From Bacteroidia bacterium (lineage in GTDB: Bacteria > Bacteroidota > Bacteroidia > Flavobacteriales > Flavobacteriaceae), in NCBI GenBank assembly GCA_030427865.1, contig JAUICK010000009.1, positions 62,001-126,000 on the forward strand: a stretch of DNA of 64,000 nt. The letters are read 5' to 3'. The position numbers and the translations under genes were made by a program. This document shows positions 52,096 to 61,392 of the stretch, in pieces (position 1 is the stretch's first letter; each line of letters begins with the position of its first letter). Below the pieces are notes generated by a model. That model did not search any database. It was not told the origin of the DNA and worked only from the letters and a program-made list of their open reading frames with translations.

Positions 52096-52875
52096 ATGAT
52101 AACGCCAATAGAAGAATTAGATTTTAGCAACCTTTTTGCAGTTGTTGTTACCATTTTTCTATTGGCATTTTTTGTTTTTATTCGCTATTTATTTTTTTCT
52201 GGAGTTTATCATTTTTTCTTTTTCAATCTCTTTAAAAAGAAATTTCAAAAACGCTTTTTAAGCAAGAAAAAACTAAAAAGGAAACAGTTACTCAAAGAAG
52301 TTTATTGGTCTACCATTAGCGGATTTATTTTTGCTGTGTTCATGGTTTTGTGTTATTATCTTTGGACGATTAATGCTACATTAATTTATGCAGACATTAC
52401 TACATACTCACTTTGGTATGTGCCTTTAAGTATTTTTCTTTTTCTATTCTTACAAGACACTTATTATTATTGGGCTCATAGATGGATGCATCATCCAAAA
52501 GTGTATAGATATGTGCATTTAGTGCATCATAAAAGTATTCATACTTCTGTATTAACTTCGTTTTCTTTTCATCCGTTAGAAACCATTTTGCAGGCGTTTT
52601 TTTTACCAATTATCATTTGTATTTTGCCAATGCATTTTTATGCTATTATTGCTGTTTTAACGATTATGACTATTTCTGCAACCATTAATCATGCTGGAGT
52701 AGAAATTTATCCTTCAGGGAAATTTGGCAAATGGTTTCAGCGTATTTTTATTGGAGCTACGCATCATGATAAGCATCATACCCAATTTAATTATAATTAT
52801 GGGTTGTATTTTATGTTTTGGGATAATGTGATGAAAACTGAGTTTGAGGAGAAAAAGATTAATTCTAAAAATTAA
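52096..52875 (+). CDS. Sterol desaturase / fatty acid hydroxylase superfamily protein
   Basis: Membrane di-iron oxygenase of 259 residues. The histidine boxes are seen as HRWMHH, HLVHHKSIH and HHDKHHTQF, as expected for the superfamily, with transmembrane helices before and between (about 10-40, 75-95, 160-185). Typical reactions are hydroxylation or desaturation of lipids, including sterol-like or carotenoid substrates; the substrate is unknown. It is 2 bp downstream of tyrS and overlaps the convergent YHS gene by 11 bp. Confidence 0.92.
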   Translation: MITPIEELDFSNLFAVVVTIFLLAFFVFIRYLFFSGVYHFFFFNLFKKKFQKRFLSKKKLKRKQLLKEVYWSTISGFIFAVFMVLCYYLWTINATLIYADITTYSLWYVPLSIFLFLFLQDTYYYWAHRWMHHPKVYRYVHLVHHKSIHTSVLTSFSFHPLETILQAFFLPIIICILPMHFYAIIAVLTIMTISATINHAGVEIYPSGKFGKWFQRIFIGATHHDKHHTQFNYNYGLYFMFWDNVMKTEFEEKKINSKN

Positions 52876-53302
52876 TCTTTTCCCAATTTTTATCTGCTTT
52901 TTGCTTTAACTCATCTGCACCTTCCTTTTGCCAAAGTTTTAGTGTATTTGTGCCCCAAGCATTGTAAAATAAGTATAATTTACCATCTCTAATTTCAAAG
53001 GTTTTTGGGTTTACAGATACTTTTTCTCCTTTTACACCAATTGCATAGGCACAATAACCACCATAAGCTGGAATGTATTTTTTAGGCGATTTTTTAAAAG
53101 TTTCTAAATTTTCTTTGGTTGAAAACTTGAATTTTACACCATCGTAAGTTGTTGTAATTTTTTTGTCTCCTTTAACAGCTTTGTTATTAAAATAGGCAAC
53201 TACATCATAACCTTCTGCAACAAATCCTTTTTTTAAATTATAGTCTTGTGCAAAAAAAGTAGTAGAAATAGTAAGTAAAAATAGTGTGATAAATGTTCTC
53301 AT
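52865..53302 (-). CDS. YHS domain-containing exported protein
   Basis: Exported protein of 145 residues. Signal peptide (about 1-18, ending TFFAQ), then a YHS-like domain, GYDVVAYFNNKAVKGD and KFKFSTKENLETFKKSPKKYIPAYGGYCAYA, with a Cys in GGYCAYA. YHS domains are suspected metal (copper or heavy metal) binders; periplasmic metal handling is a guess. Its start ATG is at 53302, and its 3' end overlaps the sterol-desaturase gene by 11 bp. Confidence 0.88.
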   Translation of the reverse strand: MRTFITLFLLTISTTFFAQDYNLKKGFVAEGYDVVAYFNNKAVKGDKKITTTYDGVKFKFSTKENLETFKKSPKKYIPAYGGYCAYAIGVKGEKVSVNPKTFEIRDGKLYLFYNAWGTNTLKLWQKEGADELKQKADKNWEKINF

Positions 53303-53348
53303 CGACTTAAGTTTTGCTTATAGTCGATAAAAAAATAAAAAAATTACA

Positions 53349-54332
53349 TTATTTAATTTTCATAGATTTAGCAATTGCCTCTAATTCGAACAGAAAAGCT
53401 CTTTTATTTACAGACGGTGCGTAAGTAAATCCTTCAAAAACAATTAATCTGTTGTTTTTTTTATCAATAATTGTGTAGTTTAAAAATGGCCCTGCCATAA
53501 AATCGTTTTTCACTTCCCATTTTCCTCTTGTTTCATAGGCCTTTTTACCATCTATAATTGCATCAAAAGTAAAAGGTGTATAAGCTTCTTCAGTAATCAT
53601 GTGCATGGTTTCGGGATCTGAACCTGGAATGTATTTTTTTCCAATACTATCTCTAACTGCTACTATTTGATCTGCCACTTTACTTTCGTCTTTTAAAGGC
53701 AAAGAATATACTAATATATTATTACTTCCTGTTTTTGCAATTCCGCTTGTTAAATGGTGGCGTAACCATAAAAATTCTCCTGTATCATCTACTGTATTAA
53801 ATTTATCGTGAATAGTTAAAGAAATTCCTAAATTTTGTAGTGTTTTAAATTTAGAATCATCCAATTTTGTTTTTGCAAAAACATTCTGAGTCATTTTAAT
53901 ATCAGAATCTGTAAACGTTTGAATAATTTCTTTTTCGTGTTTTTTAAATAGTTTTATAACACCTGCATCGTCTTTTGCATATACATAAACAATAGTTTGT
54001 GGTTGTGCATATACGTTCTTTTTTACATAAAATTTTTCTTCGTCTGCAACACCAATTACCATAATATTTCTACCAACTTTCATCATGCTTCCAAATCCGT
54101 TTGGGGCTATTTGGGATACAGATAAAATTGGTTCTGGTTGTGGTAATCCTACCATAATTTTGCCAAAAGAGTTTCTTATTTCTTTACCAATTTCTCCTGC
54201 CCAATCGCTTGCTTTGGTAACCACCATTACTTTGTTTACTTTACCGATAGAAGTTCGCATAACAAATTTATCGTTACCAGTACATGATGCAAGTAAAACT
54301 GAGATTACAAATAGAAAATATATTTTTTTCAT
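53349..54332 (-). CDS. DUF4837 family lipoprotein
   Basis: Exported protein of 327 residues with a lipobox (SVLLASCTGND, Cys about residue 17) and a DUF4837 body of alternating strands, including KVMVVTKASDWAGEIGKEI and GLPQPEPILSVSQI. Bacteroidota-specific family of unknown function. The gene follows the MltD-like gene by 4 bp and is probably co-transcribed with it, which suggests an envelope-related role. Confidence 0.9.
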   Translation of the reverse strand: MKKIYFLFVISVLLASCTGNDKFVMRTSIGKVNKVMVVTKASDWAGEIGKEIRNSFGKIMVGLPQPEPILSVSQIAPNGFGSMMKVGRNIMVIGVADEEKFYVKKNVYAQPQTIVYVYAKDDAGVIKLFKKHEKEIIQTFTDSDIKMTQNVFAKTKLDDSKFKTLQNLGISLTIHDKFNTVDDTGEFLWLRHHLTSGIAKTGSNNILVYSLPLKDESKVADQIVAVRDSIGKKYIPGSDPETMHMITEEAYTPFTFDAIIDGKKAYETRGKWEVKNDFMAGPFLNYTIIDKKNNRLIVFEGFTYAPSVNKRAFLFELEAIAKSMKIK

Positions 54333-54336
54333 AAGA

Positions 54337-55860
54337 TTAACTTTTATAGATTTTAAGTTTAGTTCCGGGTTTTAAACCTTTAGCACTCCAAATATTGTTC
54401 CATTTTTTAATTTCATCAATAGAAACATTTTTAAATTTTTGTGCTATGCTCCAAAGAGAGTCTCCTTTTTGAACGGTATATATTTGGTACTTTCCTTTTT
54501 TTATGAATGTATTAGAAGTTTCTTTTTTATTTTTACTTGTTTTTTTATTTACCGAAAAAGGGATTTTTCTTGGATAAATATACAGACGCTGACCAATTTT
54601 TAAACGACTTGTTTTTAAACGATTCCAGCGTTTCAAATCGCTTACACGTACACCATATCTGTTGGCTATTTTCCCTAAAAAATCTCCGCTTTTAACTCTG
54701 TATCGAATGCGCTTATCCATTTCGAAATAGCGAGGTAAAGGTTTTTCTCTTTTAGCATCATCTGCATTTGCCAAAGCATAGATTTCTTTTTCTTTTTCTA
54801 AAAAGTCAACAATTTTATTCGTTGGTAATCGTAAAGCATAATTTCTACCTTTTATAAAAGGAATAATATCTAATTTATAAGAAGGATTTAAATTTGCTAA
54901 GATTTCTTCATCAACATTAATTTTTTCAGAAATTTGGTCAAAACTTATAGTTCTTTTTATGTGAACAGTATCTGTTTGAAAATTAAAGAAATTTGGCAAC
55001 TCAGAATAAATTTTATGCTCTTTTGCATATTCGAAAATATACATTGTTGCATAAAAAGCTGGAACGTAACCTGCTGTTTCTCTGGGCAAAAAGGGTCTTA
55101 TATTCCAGTAATTTTTATATCCTCCAGAACGTTTTATGGCTTTGGTAACATTTCCTGGTCCAGAATTGTATGCGGCTAAAGCTAAATCCCAATCACCAAA
55201 AATTTTAAACAGCTGACTTAAATACTTACAGGCAGCAATAGTTGCTTTTACGGGATTATATCTTTCATCTACATAAGAACTTACTTTTAAATCGAACTGT
55301 TTTCCTGTTCCATACATAAATTGCCATAAACCAGAAGCCCCTACCCTTGATCTTGCTCTTGGTTTTAAAGCAGACTCTACAATAGCCAAATACTTCATTT
55401 CTAAAGGAATATCGTACTGATCTAAATATTGCTCAAACATAGGGAAGTAATATTTAGCTTTTGCCATTAAAGCTGGATAATATTTTTTTCGATAGAGTAA
55501 ATAGCTATTAATGACTTTTTCTAAAGACGGATTATATGCCAAATTAAAAGGCGTTTTTTCATTTAAATTAGAAAGGCGAATTTTTAATAAGTCTGAAGTA
55601 ACTGCTATTTTTGTATTACCAATAATATCTTTGTCATTAATCACATAAACCAAGGTATCTATTAATGATGAATTGAATTTTTCTTCAATTAGTAAGCTAT
55701 CGATTATTTTTAAATCTTTGTCTGAAAATAAATTTGAAGCATTTTTTTTAATTGAATCTTTAGCAACAAAAATAGTGTCTTTTTTTACAGTTGTTATGCT
55801 GTCTTTTTCTTGAGAAAAGATTGAAATCGTTAAAAATAAGAGGGGGGAAAAAAATTTCAT
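54337..55860 (-). CDS. Membrane-bound lytic murein transglycosylase (MltD-like) with LysM domains
   Basis: Exported peptidoglycan enzyme of 507 residues. Signal peptide (about 1-17), then a GH23 lytic transglycosylase domain with the catalytic Glu in KYLAIVESALKPRA and GASGLWQFMYGTG, later AYNSGPGNVTKAIKRSGG. Two LysM domains follow near the C-terminus (RVKSGDFLGKIANRYGVRV and YTVQKGDSLWSIAQKF). It cleaves glycan strands to leave 1,6-anhydro ends, used in wall growth and remodelling. It is 4 bp after xth and before the DUF4837 gene on the same strand. Confidence 0.93.
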   Translation of the reverse strand: MKFFSPLLFLTISIFSQEKDSITTVKKDTIFVAKDSIKKNASNLFSDKDLKIIDSLLIEEKFNSSLIDTLVYVINDKDIIGNTKIAVTSDLLKIRLSNLNEKTPFNLAYNPSLEKVINSYLLYRKKYYPALMAKAKYYFPMFEQYLDQYDIPLEMKYLAIVESALKPRARSRVGASGLWQFMYGTGKQFDLKVSSYVDERYNPVKATIAACKYLSQLFKIFGDWDLALAAYNSGPGNVTKAIKRSGGYKNYWNIRPFLPRETAGYVPAFYATMYIFEYAKEHKIYSELPNFFNFQTDTVHIKRTISFDQISEKINVDEEILANLNPSYKLDIIPFIKGRNYALRLPTNKIVDFLEKEKEIYALANADDAKREKPLPRYFEMDKRIRYRVKSGDFLGKIANRYGVRVSDLKRWNRLKTSRLKIGQRLYIYPRKIPFSVNKKTSKNKKETSNTFIKKGKYQIYTVQKGDSLWSIAQKFKNVSIDEIKKWNNIWSAKGLKPGTKLKIYKS

Positions 55861-55864
55861 AATA

Positions 55865-56626
55865 TTAAATATCCAATTCTACAGCAATAGGACAATGGTC
55901 TGAATGTTTTGCTTCTGGTAAAATATAGGCTCTTGTAATTTTTTCTTTTAAGGGTTCTGAAACCATTGCATAATCTAAACGCCAACCTTTATTATTTACT
56001 CTTGCGTTTGCTCTGTAACTCCACCAAGAATATTCTTGTTTTTCTGGATTAAGATGCCTGAAACTATCTGTAAATCCGCTTTGAATAAATTGTCCAATCC
56101 AAGCTCTTTCTTCTGGCAAAAACCCAGAGACACCTTTCATTTTTGGATTATGAATATCTATTTCTTCATGACAAATATTGTAATCTCCACAGATAACTAA
56201 GTTTGGAATTTCTTGCTTTAAATTATTGATGTATTGCTGAAATTCATCCATATAATTTAGCTTAAAATTGAGTCGATCTAAGTTTGTTCCTGAGGGCAAA
56301 TAGAGACTCATTATAGAAACATTATCATAATCTACACGCAAATTTCTACCTTCAAAATCCATAGTTTCTATGCCAGTTCCATATTCTATGTGATTTGGTT
56401 TTTCTTTGCAAAAAACAGCTACAGATGAATAGCCTTTTTTTTGTGCTGAAAACCAATAATGATAAGGATAACCAGCTTCTTCAAACAAAGACAAATCTAA
56501 TTGTTCTTTATGCGCTTTGGTTTCTTGTATGCAAATTACATCTGGATTTGCAGCTTGCAACCAATCTATAAATCCCTTTTTTAATGCAGCTCTAATTCCG
56601 TTTACGTTGTATGATATTATTTTCAT
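55865..56626 (-). CDS. xth: Exodeoxyribonuclease III
   Basis: AP endonuclease and 3' exonuclease of 253 residues in base excision repair. Full EEP fold: MKIISYNVNGIRAALKKG at the start, catalytic Glu in VICIQETKAHKE, GDYNICHEEIDIHNP with the D-N pair, and the C-terminal RLDYAMVSEPL and AKHSDHCPIAVELDI, the Asp-His at the end of the active site. Typical gene, start ATG at 56626. The 118-bp gap on its 5' side holds two palindromic remnants. Confidence 0.96.
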   Translation of the reverse strand: MKIISYNVNGIRAALKKGFIDWLQAANPDVICIQETKAHKEQLDLSLFEEAGYPYHYWFSAQKKGYSSVAVFCKEKPNHIEYGTGIETMDFEGRNLRVDYDNVSIMSLYLPSGTNLDRLNFKLNYMDEFQQYINNLKQEIPNLVICGDYNICHEEIDIHNPKMKGVSGFLPEERAWIGQFIQSGFTDSFRHLNPEKQEYSWWSYRANARVNNKGWRLDYAMVSEPLKEKITRAYILPEAKHSDHCPIAVELDI

Positions 56627-56639
56627 TTTCTCCTTTTAA

Positions 56640-56744
56640 TTTCCCCAAAGGGGAAAAAACTCATTCTCTAAATTAGTTTCTTAAAAAATGATTTTATTAT
56701 TTATTTTCATTTGAGTAAGCAAAGTTCTTTCCTTTGGAAAGGAT
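56640..56744. repeat. Intergenic palindromic remnants before xth
   Basis: TTTCCCC-AAA-GGGGAAA at 56640-56656 and a CCTTTGGAAAGG-type palindrome near 56730-56742. I see no gene or T-run. They look like degenerate copies of dispersed intergenic elements. Evidence is weak. Confidence 0.35.
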
Positions 56745-57401
56745 TTAGGATAAACTCATCTCAGGAATTTCTCCATTTACAATTAAAGTACCCTCAGTGG
56801 CATTTTGAATTTCTTCTACAGAAACTCCTGGAGCTCTTTCTAACAAATGAAATTCGTTGTTTTTAATTTCTAAAACAGCTAAGTTGGTTACAATTTTAGT
56901 TACACAACCTACACCTGTTAAAGGCAAAGAACATTTCTTTAATAGTTTAGATTCACCACGTTTATTGGTGTGCATCATTGCTACAATAATATTATCTGCA
57001 GAGGCTACTAAATCCATAGCACCACCCATTCCTTTCACCATTTTCCCAGGAATTTTCCAATTGGCAATATCTCCATTTTCGGCAACTTCCATAGCTCCTA
57101 AAATGGTTAAATGAACGTGTTTACCACGAATCATAGCAAAACTTGTAGCAGAATCAAAAAAACTTGCTCCTGGCATTGTAGTTATGGTTTGTTTACCTGC
57201 ATTTATAATGTCGGCATCTTCTTCACCTTCAAACGGAAAAGGTCCCATACCTAAAACACCATTTTCAGATTGAAACTCAACTTCTATATCATCTCTCACA
57301 TAATTAGCCACTAAAGTTGGAATACCAATTCCTAAGTTAACGTAAAATCCGTCTTGAACTTCTTGTGCGATTCTTTTTGCGATTCCGTTTTTGTCTAACA
57401 T
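56745..57401 (-). CDS. scoB: 3-oxoacid CoA-transferase subunit B
   Basis: Beta subunit of a family I CoA-transferase (succinyl-CoA:3-ketoacid type), 218 residues. It transfers CoA from succinyl-CoA to acetoacetate via a glutamyl-CoA thioester. The catalytic Glu is E46 in EFQSENGVLGMGPFPFEG, with NLGIGIPTLVANY before it and PGKMVKGMGGAMDLVASA downstream. Its partner subunit A is at 57809-58507, separated by a four-helix-bundle gene. The three genes are on the minus strand and likely one transcript. Confidence 0.95.
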   Translation of the reverse strand: MLDKNGIAKRIAQEVQDGFYVNLGIGIPTLVANYVRDDIEVEFQSENGVLGMGPFPFEGEEDADIINAGKQTITTMPGASFFDSATSFAMIRGKHVHLTILGAMEVAENGDIANWKIPGKMVKGMGGAMDLVASADNIIVAMMHTNKRGESKLLKKCSLPLTGVGCVTKIVTNLAVLEIKNNEFHLLERAPGVSVEEIQNATEGTLIVNGEIPEMSLS

Positions 57402-57434
57402 ATTAATGTATCAATTAAATAATTCAAAAATGTA

Positions 57435-57785
57435 TTAATTCTGTTTGCGAGATTTAATACTTGTACTTAATATTTTATATAAAATCAGTCCTAATTCATT
57501 TACTTTTTTTCTCAAATCAAAATGAGTTGGATAGGTTTCTGATTTTTCACATAAAATTAACCAATATTTGGTTTCTTCTAATTCTTTAGTAGCAATTTTC
57601 ATTTTATGAATAAAGTCTGCTTTACTTTCTGCATTTTGTGCTTCATGAACATTAGCTCCAATACTTGTACCCGATTTTAACAATTGACGAGAAATTACAT
57701 ATTTTCTCTCTGCCTGTAAAACATCACAATATTCGATTATTAATAATGCAACTTCAATTGATTTATCAACAGCAGGATTTTTCAT
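57435..57785 (-). CDS. Four helix bundle protein (23S rRNA intervening-sequence type) between the CoA-transferase genes
   Basis: Protein of 116 residues in the IVP/four-helix-bundle family: VALLIIEYCDVLQAERKYVI, LKSGTSIGANVHEAQNAESK and FIHKMKIATKELEETKYWL are its classical helices. Such proteins were first seen in intervening sequences of 23S rRNA genes but also occur as free genes; the function is unknown, possibly nucleic acid binding. Here it lies between scoA (23 bp) and scoB (33 bp), in the same direction, so it was probably inserted there by transfer. Start ATG at 57785. Confidence 0.92.
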   Translation of the reverse strand: MKNPAVDKSIEVALLIIEYCDVLQAERKYVISRQLLKSGTSIGANVHEAQNAESKADFIHKMKIATKELEETKYWLILCEKSETYPTHFDLRKKVNELGLILYKILSTSIKSRKQN

Positions 57786-57808
57786 TTTTACATTAAATAA
57801 TTGTTACA

Positions 57809-58507
57809 TTATTTAACACGAACTGTGCGTTGTTCAATTCTTTTCTCATAATTTGTTCCCTGAAAAATTCTTTGTACAAATATTCCAGGAATGTGAATAT
57901 TATTTGGGTCTAACTCTCCAACTGGAACTAATTCTTCGACTTCAGCTACAGTAATAGTTGCGGCACCACACATATTAGGATTGAAATTTCTTGAAGTTCC
58001 TTTAAAAACCAAATTCCCTGCAACATCTCCTTTCCAAGCTTTTACAAATGCAAAATCTGCTTTAAAAGCGGGTTCTAAAACATACATTTTTCCATCAAAC
58101 TCTCTCGTTTCTTTACCTTCTGCTACTTCTGTTCCGTATCCAGCAGGTGTATAAAAAGCAGGAAAACCTGCTTGAGCTGCTCTACATTTTTCGGCTAAAG
58201 TACCTTGTGGTGTAAGCTCTACTTCTAATTCTCCTGACAACATTTGTCGTTCAAACTCATCATTTTCGCCAACATAAGAAGAAATCATTTTTTTAATTTG
58301 CTTGTTTTGTAGCAACAAACCTAAACCAAAATCATCTACACCTGCATTATTAGAGATACAAGTTACCTCTCTAACATTTAACTTAACCAATTCAGAAATT
58401 GCATTTTCTGGAATACCACACAAACCAAACCCCCCCAACATTAAAGTCATTCCACTTTTAACACCTTTTAGTGCTTCTTGAACGTTATCTACTTTTTTGT
58501 TTATCAT
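57809..58507 (-). CDS. scoA: 3-oxoacid CoA-transferase subunit A
   Basis: Alpha subunit of the CoA-transferase, 232 residues. [20 protein letters not shown] with the glycine-rich loop, [17 protein letters not shown], and [20 protein letters not shown] are typical of SCOT alpha. In family I enzymes the alpha and beta subunits form a heterotetramer; the catalytic Glu is in subunit B. Succinyl-CoA and acetoacetate are the expected substrates, used for ketone or branched amino acid breakdown. First gene of the scoA, four-helix-bundle, scoB group. Confidence 0.95.
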   Translation of the reverse strand: MINKKVDNVQEALKGVKSGMTLMLGGFGLCGIPENAISELVKLNVREVTCISNNAGVDDFGLGLLLQNKQIKKMISSYVGENDEFERQMLSGELEVELTPQGTLAEKCRAAQAGFPAFYTPAGYGTEVAEGKETREFDGKMYVLEPAFKADFAFVKAWKGDVAGNLVFKGTSRNFNPNMCGAATITVAEVEELVPVGELDPNNIHIPGIFVQRIFQGTNYEKRIEQRTVRVK

Positions 58508-58545
58508 ATTTAAATGTATTTTAATATTCTGAAAGGAGTTAAAGA

Positions 58546-60825
58546 TTAAAAATCTGTATCTTCTTCAGGAGTTATTTCTTTCTTTTCATCTCCTTTTTCA
58601 TCTTTTTTATCAGCACAATTAATGTTGATGGTAAGATTTTCTGGCTTTTCAAAGTCTTCTTTACTGATGTTTAAGGTTTTATCTGCATAACATTTTTGCA
58701 TAAACAAAGCCCAAGATGGTAGAGACATTGTTGCTCCTTGACCTTTAGTTATTCCAGCAAAATGTGTAGCTCTGTCTTCACCACCTGTCCAAACACCTGT
58801 TGCTAAATTCGGTACAATTCCCATAAACCAACCATCTGATTGATTTTGAGTAGTCCCAGTTTTACCAGCTATTGGGTTATCAAATTTATAAGGATGTCCT
58901 GTAACATAATCTGGTTTTTTCCAAGGCAAACGCAGACGAACTCCAGAGCCAGATTGCGTAACACCTTTTAATAAATCTAAAACTACATAAGCAGATTCTT
59001 CGCTTAAAACTTCTTTCGTTTTGGGTGTAAATTCTTGTAAAACAGTTCCGTTTTTATCTTCAATTCTTGTTAAAATCATGGGTTCTACACGCAATCCTTT
59101 ATTAGCAAAAGTAGCATAAGCGCTAACCATTTCTATTAAAGATAAATCTACAGAACCTAGAGCTATAGATGGGTTTGCTTGAATTTCACTTTCTATTCCT
59201 GCAGATTTTGCCAAACGTACTACATTTTCTGGAGAAACCATATCTATTAATCTTGCAGACATGGTATTTACAGAACCCGCTAAACCATCTTTTAAGGTTA
59301 GCATTCCTCCATATTTATCATCAGAATTTTTTGGTGTCCACTCTTTTGGAATTCCATATTTTCCTTTGGGGATTGTATAAGGTGTGTTTGGATATTCATC
59401 ACAAGGAGACATTTTTAATTGATTGATAGCTGTTGCATAAACAAATGGTTTAAAAGTAGAACCTACTTGTCTTTTTTGTTGGGCAACTGCATCGTATTTA
59501 AAATGCTTATTATCTATACCTCCCACCCAAGCTTTTATATGACCAGACTGTGGTTCTATAGACAGTAATCCTGAGCGTAAAAAATATTTATAATACCTTA
59601 TCGAATCGTTAGGAGACATAATAGTGTCTATATTTCCTTTCCAAGAAAACACACTCATTTTAGTTTTCTTGTTAAAGATTTTATTGATTTCTTTTTCAGA
59701 TTTACCAGCTAATTTTAATCGTTTGTATCTGTCTGAATTTCTTTTACCTCTGTTTAAAATTTCTTGAATTTCTTTTTTATCTAAATCGTAAAAAGGTGCT
59801 GTTTTGTTTCTTTTTTGTTCTTTAAAAAAATATTTTTGAAGATTAGACATGTGTTCTTGAATAGCTTCTTCTGCATATTTTTGCATACGAGAATCTATGG
59901 TTACATAAATCTTTAATCCGTCTCTAAAAATATTGTATTCTTCTCCATTTGGTTTAGGGTTTTCTTTTACCCATTTTCTTAGTACTTTTTGTAAATGTGA
60001 TCTAAAATAGGTTGCAGAACCATCTGAATGACCTTCTTTATGAATATCTAACCCTAAATCTAATTGTTGTAACGAGTCTTTTTCTTTTAAGGTAATAAAT
60101 TCATTACGATTCATTTGCTTTAACACAACATTTCGACGTTGTTTTACTCTTTCTGCTCTTCTCAAAGGATTAAAATAGGAGGAGTTTTTTAGCATCCCTA
60201 CTAACATTGCAGATTCTTCTATATCTAACTCTTTAGGTTCTTTTCCGAAATAAATTCTGGCTGCAGAACGAATACCAACTGCTTGATTTAAAAAGTCGTA
60301 CTTATTTAAATACATGGTTAAAATTTCGTTCTTAGTATATTGTCTTTCTAATTTGGTTGCAACCACCCATTCTTTTACTTTCTGACCAATTCTTAAAAAA
60401 ATATTTCTAGATGCTTTCCCTGTAAACAACATTTTTGCCAATTGTTGTGTAATTGTACTTGCGCCTCCACTACCAGGTTTAAGAATTGCTCTTGCTGTAC
60501 CTCTAAAATCGATACCAGAATGTTCGTAAAAACGTTCGTCTTCAGTTGCCACTAAAGCTTTAACAATATTTTGAGGTAAGTCTTTGTATTTTATTGGAGT
60601 TCTATTCTCCATAGCATATTTCCCTAAGGTTTTTCCATCTGCAGAAATAACTTCTGTGGCTAAATTATTTTCTGGATTTTCTAATTCTTCAAAAGTGGGT
60701 AAAGGGCCTAATAGCCCCCAAGATGCAAACAAAAATAATAGTATAATAAATGAAAATCCTCCAAGAACAATCATCCAAAACCATTTTATGTATTTTTTAA
60801 AATTGGTTGTTTTCTTTTTTGTCAT
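58546..60825 (-). CDS. Class A penicillin-binding protein 1A (transglycosylase/transpeptidase)
   Basis: Bifunctional cell-wall synthase of 759 residues. One transmembrane helix near 15-38 ([19 protein letters not shown]), GT51 glycosyltransferase domain with [16 protein letters not shown] and [18 protein letters not shown], then a transpeptidase domain with the S-x-x-K motif in QVGSTFKPF, SxN in [10 protein letters not shown] and KTG in [13 protein letters not shown]. Start at 60825 (MTKKKTTNF); the longer reading frame to 60861 crosses a degenerate repeat and is less likely. C-terminal tail is acidic. It is downstream of gldH and ricT, an order I recall from other flavobacteria. Confidence 0.97.
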   Translation of the reverse strand: MTKKKTTNFKKYIKWFWMIVLGGFSFIILLFLFASWGLLGPLPTFEELENPENNLATEVISADGKTLGKYAMENRTPIKYKDLPQNIVKALVATEDERFYEHSGIDFRGTARAILKPGSGGASTITQQLAKMLFTGKASRNIFLRIGQKVKEWVVATKLERQYTKNEILTMYLNKYDFLNQAVGIRSAARIYFGKEPKELDIEESAMLVGMLKNSSYFNPLRRAERVKQRRNVVLKQMNRNEFITLKEKDSLQQLDLGLDIHKEGHSDGSATYFRSHLQKVLRKWVKENPKPNGEEYNIFRDGLKIYVTIDSRMQKYAEEAIQEHMSNLQKYFFKEQKRNKTAPFYDLDKKEIQEILNRGKRNSDRYKRLKLAGKSEKEINKIFNKKTKMSVFSWKGNIDTIMSPNDSIRYYKYFLRSGLLSIEPQSGHIKAWVGGIDNKHFKYDAVAQQKRQVGSTFKPFVYATAINQLKMSPCDEYPNTPYTIPKGKYGIPKEWTPKNSDDKYGGMLTLKDGLAGSVNTMSARLIDMVSPENVVRLAKSAGIESEIQANPSIALGSVDLSLIEMVSAYATFANKGLRVEPMILTRIEDKNGTVLQEFTPKTKEVLSEESAYVVLDLLKGVTQSGSGVRLRLPWKKPDYVTGHPYKFDNPIAGKTGTTQNQSDGWFMGIVPNLATGVWTGGEDRATHFAGITKGQGATMSLPSWALFMQKCYADKTLNISKEDFEKPENLTININCADKKDEKGDEKKEITPEEDTDF

Positions 60826-60838
60826 TTTAATTTCATTT

Positions 60839-60893
60839 TTTCGACAAAGTCGAAATTTCATATTGTTTGTCGTTCCCGTGAAATCGAGAATCT
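60839..60893. repeat. Degenerate dispersed repeat between gldH and the PBP gene
   Basis: Two hairpin-like remnants: TTTCGAC / GTCGAAA (60839-60845 and 60849-60855, loop AAA) and CGTTCCCGTGAAATCGAGAAT (60871-60891 region), a corrupted form of the ATTCCCGCGAAAGCGGGAAT-type element. The second part reaches the gldH stop codon. Confidence 0.45.
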
Positions 60894-61392
60894 AATCTAA
60901 TTTTTCTATGCTTAAACCAACATCTTGAATTCCTTTTAAAAATTCAATTGGATTGATTTCACCATTTTTACGCATTGCATGACGTACATTAAATATGTAT
61001 TTACCAGAAACCGGAAAGGTCTTTTTTTCTTTATAAAATAATTTGTTTTCTTTTATTTCTGTAAATCCTGACCCTAAAAATTGCCCTTTTTCATTAGCCA
61101 TCTCGTACTGTAAGGTATCTACAACTTTTATACCATTTGGAAAATTTAACTCGGTAATTAAGTATAGATTACTAAATTCGTAACTGTTGTTGTTTCTAAT
61201 ATTGATGAATAGATTTTTCTGAGAAATAGTATCAGTTACATCAAACTCAAAAAACACTTTTTCATTTGCTTTCCAGCCTTGACTATCTATAGATTTATAT
61301 TGATTAAAATCTGTTTTACCATCACAAGAAAACAGTACAAAAAGCGATAAAAATACAATTGAGAAAGGATTATTTTTCAGAATTGTTGCCAT
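60892..61392 (-). CDS. gldH: Gliding motility lipoprotein GldH
   Basis: Lipoprotein of 166 residues needed for flavobacterial gliding and chitin use in F. johnsoniae. Lipobox in SLFVLFSCDGKTDF (Cys near 23), then the beta-rich GldH domain with KVFFEFDVTDTISQKNLFIN, NIRNNNSYEFSNLYL and GKYIFNVRHAMRKNG. It overlaps the end of ricT by 23 bp and is followed by the PBP gene after a 66-bp repeat-bearing gap. Confidence 0.93.
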   Translation of the reverse strand: MATILKNNPFSIVFLSLFVLFSCDGKTDFNQYKSIDSQGWKANEKVFFEFDVTDTISQKNLFINIRNNNSYEFSNLYLITELNFPNGIKVVDTLQYEMANEKGQFLGSGFTEIKENKLFYKEKKTFPVSGKYIFNVRHAMRKNGEINPIEFLKGIQDVGLSIEKLD

